From NCBI GenBank assembly GCA_030710605.1, contig CP092880.1, positions 7,899,356-7,963,355 on the forward strand: a stretch of DNA of 64,000 nt, read 5' to 3'. This DNA is from Cordylochernes scorpioides (taxonomy: Eukaryota; Arthropoda; Arachnida; Pseudoscorpiones; Chernetidae). How positions within the stretch are numbered: position 1 is the first letter of the stretch; every line of letters starts with the position of its first letter. This document shows, piece by piece, positions 59,052 through 64,000 of this stretch. A program made the position numbers and the translations under genes. The notes under the pieces were generated by a model that was not told the origin of the DNA, searched no databases, and saw only the letters and a program-made list of their open reading frames with translations.

Positions 59052-59278
59052 CAGGCCTGGCCAACCCGCGGGCTGCATGCCGCCCGCCGTAAAATATTTT
59101 GCGGCTCGCCATTTAACTTTATATTTCTTTTGTAACTTTCATTTCTCGTCTGTATATTCAAAAACAGAAAATATAATGAAATAATTATAATAATTTAAAA
59201 TTTTGATATAGTTAAAGCTTTTAGACCTTGTTTACTATTTCGTGCGGCCCGTGGCGTCATTTAGGCTGGCCAGGGCTG
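59052..59278 (+). mobile_element. hAT-type MITE with perfect 8-bp target duplication
   Basis: Ends CAGGCCTGGCCAAC and GGCTGGCCAGGGCTG. Flanks ATCTAGTG at 59044-59051 and 59279-59286 are identical. GCGGGCTGCATGCCGCCCGC near the left and TGCGGCCCGTGG near the right are typical of Zaphod-like hAT relatives. Non-coding. Confidence 0.9.
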
Positions 59279-59284
59279 ATCTAG

Positions 59285-59500
59285 TGTATATAGCGATCTC
59301 CGTATTCTTCGTAGATCGCGAAATACGTGGTGTCACTGGAGACCCGCTGGTGATTCTCCGCCAAACTCTGCAGCGCTGGCAGAGGCGCTATATTCATTGT
59401 ACATAGTGTTATGCATATATATATAATTATCTTTTTAAATAGTACAGACTGTGCACTTTTGCATGTATTGACAAGATGTCAATAAAACTATTTTAATTGT
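59285..59500 (+). repeat. Repeat family F, copy 3
   Basis: TCCGTATTCTTCGTAGATCG, GGAGACCCGCTGGTGATTCT, GACAAGATGTCAATAAAACT. A shorter copy follows at 59575-59700. Confidence 0.8.
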
Positions 59501-59700
59501 CATTGTCTACCATCTAATACATATACACCTAGCCACCGTCTAGTGCATATACACAGACCCCTATCTACCACCTATCTACTCTGCAGCGGTGGCAGAGGTG
59601 CCATATTCATTATAAATAGTGTTATGCATATATATATAAGTATCTTTTTAAAATAGTGCAGGCTATGTACTTTTGCGTCTATTGACAAAATTACTGATAT

Positions 59701-59984
59701 TGAAATCGTGGGGAATCATATGGCGTATTTGAGAAGAACACAACTCACACGCCGATATAAATTACTGGGCCAATTACGTTGATTGTTAAGAATCCATGGG
59801 TTAATTAGACCATTGTTATTTTGGCTGGCGAGAAGAGACAAAAATGGCTTAGCTGAAAGGCAAATCTTACTGACGCTAAATAGCGCCATTTTCTGCTAAA
59901 TACAAGGTTTGTCTAATTAACATACACCTAGGCGATGTACTCATGTTATATCAAAACTTGTAAATAGAAGGTCAACAAAACCTA
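59701..59984. other. No gene seen
   Basis: Unique-looking sequence; no motif. Confidence 0.45.
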
Positions 59985-61015
59985 AGGAAGTTGCATCTTT
60001 TAGCATGTATATCGTGTCTCTGAATGTGATATTTGATACATAGTGACCTTTATTGAAGACACACGAGATAACCAAGTGTGTATACACTCATAGAAAAACC
60101 TAAGGAATTTGCACCTTTTATCATATATATCGTGTCTCTGAATGTGATATTTGATACATAGTGACCTTTATTGAAGACACACGAGATAACCAAGTCTGTA
60201 TTCACTCGGACAAAACTTAAGGAAGTTGTATTTTTATCATGTATATCGGGATTCAGACAATAACTCTGAAGATATTACAGTGACCTTTATTGAAGACAAT
60301 ACGAGAGAACCAAGTGTGTATACACTCATAGACAGAACTTAAACAAACTGTACCTTTTAATATGTATATCGTGTTTCAGACAATATATCTGAAAGATATT
60401 TAATACACAGTGACCTTTATTGAAGACACACGAGATAACCAAATGTGTATACACTCATAGACAAAACTTAAGAAAGTTGTATCTTTTAGCATGTATATCG
60501 GGATTCAGAAGATATCTCTGAAAGATATTTAATACACAGTGACCTTTATTGAAGACACACGAGATAACCAAATGTGTATACACTCATAGACAAAACTTAA
60601 AGTTGCATCTTTTAGCATATATATCGGGATTCAGACAATAACTCTGAAAGATATTATAGTGACCTTTATTGAAGACACACGAGAGAACCAAGTGTGCATA
60701 CACTCATAGACAAAACTTAAGAAAGCTGTACCTTTCAGCATGTATATCGGGATTCAGACAATAACTACGAAAGATATTACAGTGACCTTTATTGAAGACA
60801 ATATGAAAGAACCAAGTGTGAACAAAATTGATACACATTGTCCTTTATTGAAGACACACGAGATAACCAAGTGTGTATACACTCATAGACAAAACTTAAA
60901 CAAGTTGTACCTTTTATCATATATATCGGGATTCAGACAATAACTCTGAAATATACTATAGTGACCTTTATTGAAGACAATACAAGAGAACCAGGTGTGA
61001 ACAAAATTGACTCTG
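59985..61015 (+). repeat. Long-form satellite array, about eight ~110-150-bp units
   Basis: The 77-bp satellite core (TTTTAGCATGTATATCGGGA, TTCAGACAATAACTCTGAAA) alternates with ACAGTGACCTTTATTGAAGA and CACACGAGATAACCAAGTGT. Units vary in length; several lack the middle of the core. Confidence 0.9.
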
Positions 61016-61261
61016 TCTTTGAGGCCATGAACAAAATGCATCGCTCTGATGCCTAATTAAAGGGAGAAGTGCTCTCCTCTAGATACATATATAATTTTCT
61101 AACTTATTGTCTTTCCTTTATAAAGGTACAATCGTTCTAGAAGCCTGCGTTAACCACATAAATAAGTTGGCAATTGACTCGCAAAAATTTGCTTTGTCAT
61201 CAACATTGTTATCTTCATTTTTCTACGCGACAATATAGATACGTATATAGGAAATGAAAAC
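61016..61261. other. No gene seen
   Basis: AT-rich, no repeat recognised. Confidence 0.45.
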
Positions 61262-61625
61262 ATTAAAACATTTATTTTCACACATAAATCAAACTTCTAA
61301 TGTCCTTAATGCGATGAAAAAATATTGGAAGGACTTGGCTTATCATTGGTGAAACCCTCCCAGCAGTTTCACCAATTCAATCTACCAGACCGCTTTCTTT
61401 AGAGCTCTAATACTGTATTGTATCATTCTGCTTATATATGCTACACTGAAGGAAGGAATCTTAGAAATGGTATTTAAGTAAACTATTGACATCAGTTTAT
61501 AGGACAGTAGAATTACATATAAATATTTGCATCGAGCAATGCTCTTCTGCAAACAATAAGGACAAGGCCAATTAAGCATGAGTTAATATAAAGCAATAAC
61601 GCGCCATCTCTATAAAGAAAATAAA
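61262..61625 (+). repeat. Degenerate CPYCDEK-family copy with extended 3' flank
   Basis: TCAAACTTCTAATGTCC, CTCCCAGCAGTTTCACCAAT, ATAGGACAGTAGAATT, then AACAATAAGGACAAGGCCAA and AATAACGCGCCATCTCTATA. The CxxC codons are lost to stops. Confidence 0.7.
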
Positions 61626-61639
61626 AAACATTGACGCTG

Positions 61640-61955
61640 ATGCTTTGGCAAAATACAAGATAATTAAACAAAAAATAAGATCGAATATGTAAAATAAACT
61701 CTGAGAAAAAACTGACAAAAACTATAACAAGACTTAGAACAAAACACTATAAAGGAATAACAATACATCCAGATGGCACAAGAACCTATAGGACATGTAA
61801 CAATTGTCCTGGTGTGGAACTAACACCTACTCACATATTCTCATGCCCAGCAATGGACGCAGCCTTGCAGAAAATTGACATAGACCCAGAGCAGCAGTTT
61901 TACACACCCAATATAGTGGAGGCTCTTCTTTGGACATGACAACAACAACAACAAA
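61640..61955 (+). pseudogene. LINE family I C-terminus and tail
   Basis: ITRLRTKHYKGITIHPDGTR, TYRTCNNCPGVELTPTHIFS, CPAMDAALQKIDIDPEQQ, then GGAGGCTCTTCTTTGGACAT and (AAC)n. This is the least broken copy of family I here, 70 codons without a stop in the right frame, but the RT is missing. Confidence 0.8.
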
Positions 61956-61959
61956 AAAA

Positions 61960-62025
61960 AACGCGAATGTTTCTTTTTCACACATAAATCAAACTTCTAC
62001 TGTCCTTACTGCAATGAAAAATCCG
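61960..62025 (+). repeat. CPYCDEK-family 5' fragment
   Basis: CGCGAATGTTTCTTTTTCAC, AAATCAAACTTCTACTGTCC, AATGAAAAATCC, directly after a LINE tail. Confidence 0.6.
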
Positions 62026-62164
62026 TAGTTTGTAGGTTTTTATTATGTTTAACTGAAAATCAAATTCTTCTACAATTGAACTTCATGTATATAGCGCCAA
62101 GAGTATATCTACTAATTATATATTGTTATTGAAAATAGAGCAATCCATACTTAAATCATTAGAC

Positions 62165-62460
62165 AATTGACAATTAAAATAATTTTATTGACATCTTGTC
62201 AATACATGCAAAGTGCACAGTCTGCACTATTTAAAAAAAGATAATATGCAATATATACACTATGTACAATGAATATGGAGCCTCTGCCACCGCTGCAGAG
62301 TTTGGTGGAGAATCACCAGTGGGTCTCCAGCGACACCACGTATTTCGCGATCTACGAAGAATACGTAGATCGCGTACTTCGCCGCTGAGGAGATGGTGAT
62401 GGCGTGGTCCTCGAGACCAACTGGAAAGATCCAGGACTGCAGGTCCGGCGGCCGGCCGAT
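62165..62460 (-). repeat. Repeat family F, copy 5 (minus strand)
   Basis: TTTTATTGACATCTTGTCAA, CCACCGCTGCAGAGTTTGGT, GATCTACGAAGAATACGTAG, GATCCAGGACTGCAGG. Confidence 0.8.
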
Positions 62461-62639
62461 GATGAAATAATTAAATCATTAGTTAAAAAAGGCATATATT
62501 GGATTTATTTTCTACTACTGCTACTACTCACAAGACAGACTCCTCAAAAACATTGCTGCAGAAATCAACAAACTGAACTAAAATACCAAAATAAGTCTAC
62601 AATGGCTTCCATCAAATGAGGGAGTCCCTGGAAACAGAA

Positions 62640-62895
62640 GGAAGTCGACTCAGTTGGCCAGATGGAAATCTGGTCACCTGTCCTCTCTAGTCTATAAAGA
62701 GGGGGCCAAAAGCTTCCCCATGTGCACTAGGTACAAAACCGAAGAGGCCACTTCCCAACATATACTAAATTGTATTGGAAAGGACAAAGAATCCCTGTAC
62801 AGAGAACCAAGAAGAGTTCTTGAACTTCTTTATGAGCACGACCTCCAATATATTGTCTAATTTAGACTAATAAAAGGATAAGCAAAAAAAAAAAA
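62640..62895 (+). mobile_element. LINE family H 3' end
   Basis: The frame MARWKSGHLSSLVYKEGAKS, FPMCTRYKTEEATSQHILNC and REPRRVLELLYEHDLQYIV ends at a stop, then AATAAAAGGATAAGC and an A-run (62884-62896). WKSGH plus C..C(R)..H..C is the LINE C-terminus. GGATAAGC(A)n is also the 3' end of SINE S1. Confidence 0.85.
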
Positions 62896-62897
62896 AG

Positions 62898-63068
62898 ATT
62901 TATTTGCCAATATTTCGGTTGGCTGAACGCCAACCTTTATCGAGGCATTACAATTTCGTATAAACTTTATACACAACGTATACACTTTCGTATAAAGGTT
63001 TATACAAAAATGTAATGCCTCGATAAAGGTTGGCATTTAGCCAACCGAAATATTGGCAAATAAATCTT
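62898..63068. repeat. Inverted pair of GGTTGGC..GCCAACC-GAAA tails
   Basis: ATTTATTTGCCAATATTTCG, GTTGGCTGAACGCCAAC..TTACA is mirrored by TGTAATGCCTCGATAAAGG, TTGGCATTTAGCCAACCGAA and ATATTGGCAAATAAAT. Confidence 0.85.
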
Positions 63069-63149
63069 TTATTCAATCCAATATATGCCTTTTTTACTAT
63101 CTAATATATTGTTATAACAGACATGTTAAAGTATTTAGTTACTAAAAAT

Positions 63150-63235
63150 TGTAACAAATAAATGTACTGGTAATGTGTTTCTTTTAAATAATATCATCAA
63201 ATATTATCTCTACAGACTTTACTGCAATGATATAT
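63150..63235 (+). repeat. Half copy of the 10722-10895 fold-back
   Basis: AACAAATAAATGTACTGGTA, TTTCTTTTAAATAATATCAT, TTATCTCTACAGACTTTACT. Confidence 0.6.
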
Positions 63236-63339
63236 GTTGAGTTTTCAGAGATATATTATTTTGTTTATTAATTTAATTATTCTGTGATTATGTATATATT
63301 GACCGCTGACTATCTTTGTATGTAATTTAGTTTTTTTTT

Positions 63340-63610
63340 TAAAATAAAGTTCACCCCTGAGCTCAACATTATTGGACCCGTCTCTGCCTCCCCCTGATCT
63401 CCGCGGATCACCACCCTGCCCCCCCCCCTCCCCCCCGGTCCTCCTCTACATCCCGGCTCTCCTGGCCTCACCCGGCGATGATCCCCTGGCCACCCATCCC
63501 CAGGCCCCTCCAACTGTGCTTTATTTATATTCCGCTTTATGCGTCCATCGGGGCTCAAAAATCATTCATTTGGTTAGCAGCCCCGTAAATAAAGATATTT
63601 CCTCCTTCCT
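63340..63610 (+). repeat. GC-rich repeat, related to 39160-39285
   Basis: AATAAAGTTCACCCCTGAGC, a C-rich core (63415-63440), CGGGGCTCAAAAATCATTCA and AGCAGCCCCGTAAATAAAGA. Opposing open frames here reflect low-complexity GC sequence. Confidence 0.55.
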
Positions 63611-63680
63611 TCCTAAATAAAGTGAGAGTGTGAATAGTAATTTGGTCGTGCTTTATTCTCTCTTTGGATGAGTCATTATC

Positions 63681-64000
63681 GGCACCATTGGGGCATCGCC
63701 TGGGCATTGGAATCACCATTGAGGTGTCGCCTGGGCCTTGGAATCACCATTGGGGTGTCGCCTGGGCAGTGAAATCACCATTGGGGTGTCGCCAGGGCAT
63801 TGGAATCACCATTGAGGTGTCGCCTGGGCCTTGGAATCACCATTGGGGTGTCGCCTGGGCATTGAAATCACCATTGGGGTATCGCCTGGGCATTGGAATC
63901 ACCATTGGGGTGTCGCCTGGGCATTGGAATCACCATTGGGGTGTCGCCTGGGCATTGGAATCACCATTGGGGTGTCGCCTGGGCATTGGAATCACCATTG
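63681..64000 (+). repeat. 31-bp minisatellite, ten or more units, running off the window
   Basis: Unit: GGCATTGGAATCACCATT followed by GGGGTGTCGCCTG. Substitutions such as GGCCTTGG and GAGGTGTCG alternate between units. 31 is not a multiple of three, so it is not a coding repeat. Confidence 0.95.

Noticed and set aside
63310-63620. Proline/glycine-rich frames on both strands
   Set aside because: Low-complexity C-rich sequence gives open frames by chance; the DNA matches a non-coding repeat at 39160.

Overview
The window reads as intergenic DNA from an arthropod-like metazoan genome: AT-rich, with no host gene I can defend, and densely packed with transposable-element debris. Evidence for this origin is Jockey-type and other LINE tails, a Ty3/Gypsy element, a Penelope-like GIY-YIG nuclease, mariner/Tc1, pogo/Tigger-like and hAT DNA elements, a Helentron-like rolling-circle element, tRNA-derived SINEs and U6 snRNA-derived DNA. 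A chelicerate is a guess from this mixture, not something the sequence proves. Nothing looks prokaryotic: there are no operons, ribosome-binding sites or CRISPR arrays.

Layout. 1-15 kb: dispersed repeats, two tRNA-like sequences, a 77-bp satellite (4.4-5.1 kb), LINE 3' ends, a hAT MITE with target duplication, a mariner remnant and MITEs. 15.4-16.3 kb: two convergent U6-like copies; the minus-strand one is preceded by eight tandem copies of the U6 5' domain. 16.9-17.7 kb: a 132-bp tandem array. 18.5-28.7 kb: a 10.2-kb unit bounded by nearly identical ~400-bp inverted arms ending in CAGGGTG next to TA. It holds a broken Tc1/mariner-like transposase and a LINE relic; the LINE is split by a Gypsy element that itself carries two LTR insertions. 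28.7-37 kb: LINE tails, an intact SINE with target duplication, a Penelope-like nuclease and a mariner C-terminus. 37.7-39.2 kb: a Jockey-type element with an undamaged ORF1 and almost all of ORF2 missing. 39.6-54 kb: tandemly reiterated LINE 3' ends, long hairpins, MITEs and SINEs. 54.6-57 kb: a second nest, with a Helentron-like element inside a SINE inside a mariner-like element. 57-64 kb: more LINE ends, a hAT MITE with perfect 8-bp duplications, a long satellite and a 31-bp minisatellite running off the right edge.

The genes do not form a pathway. What unites the window is retroelement activity. Three themes recur. LINE 3' ends (last codons plus short 3' UTR) are repeated in tandem in several unrelated LINE families. 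Many repeats sit as head-to-head inverted dimers with arms of up to ~145 bp. Several families carry a small hairpin with CTGANGA-like and GAAA flanks resembling a hammerhead core. The longest open frame (386 codons) is the Jockey ORF1. All percentages and boundaries were read by eye.
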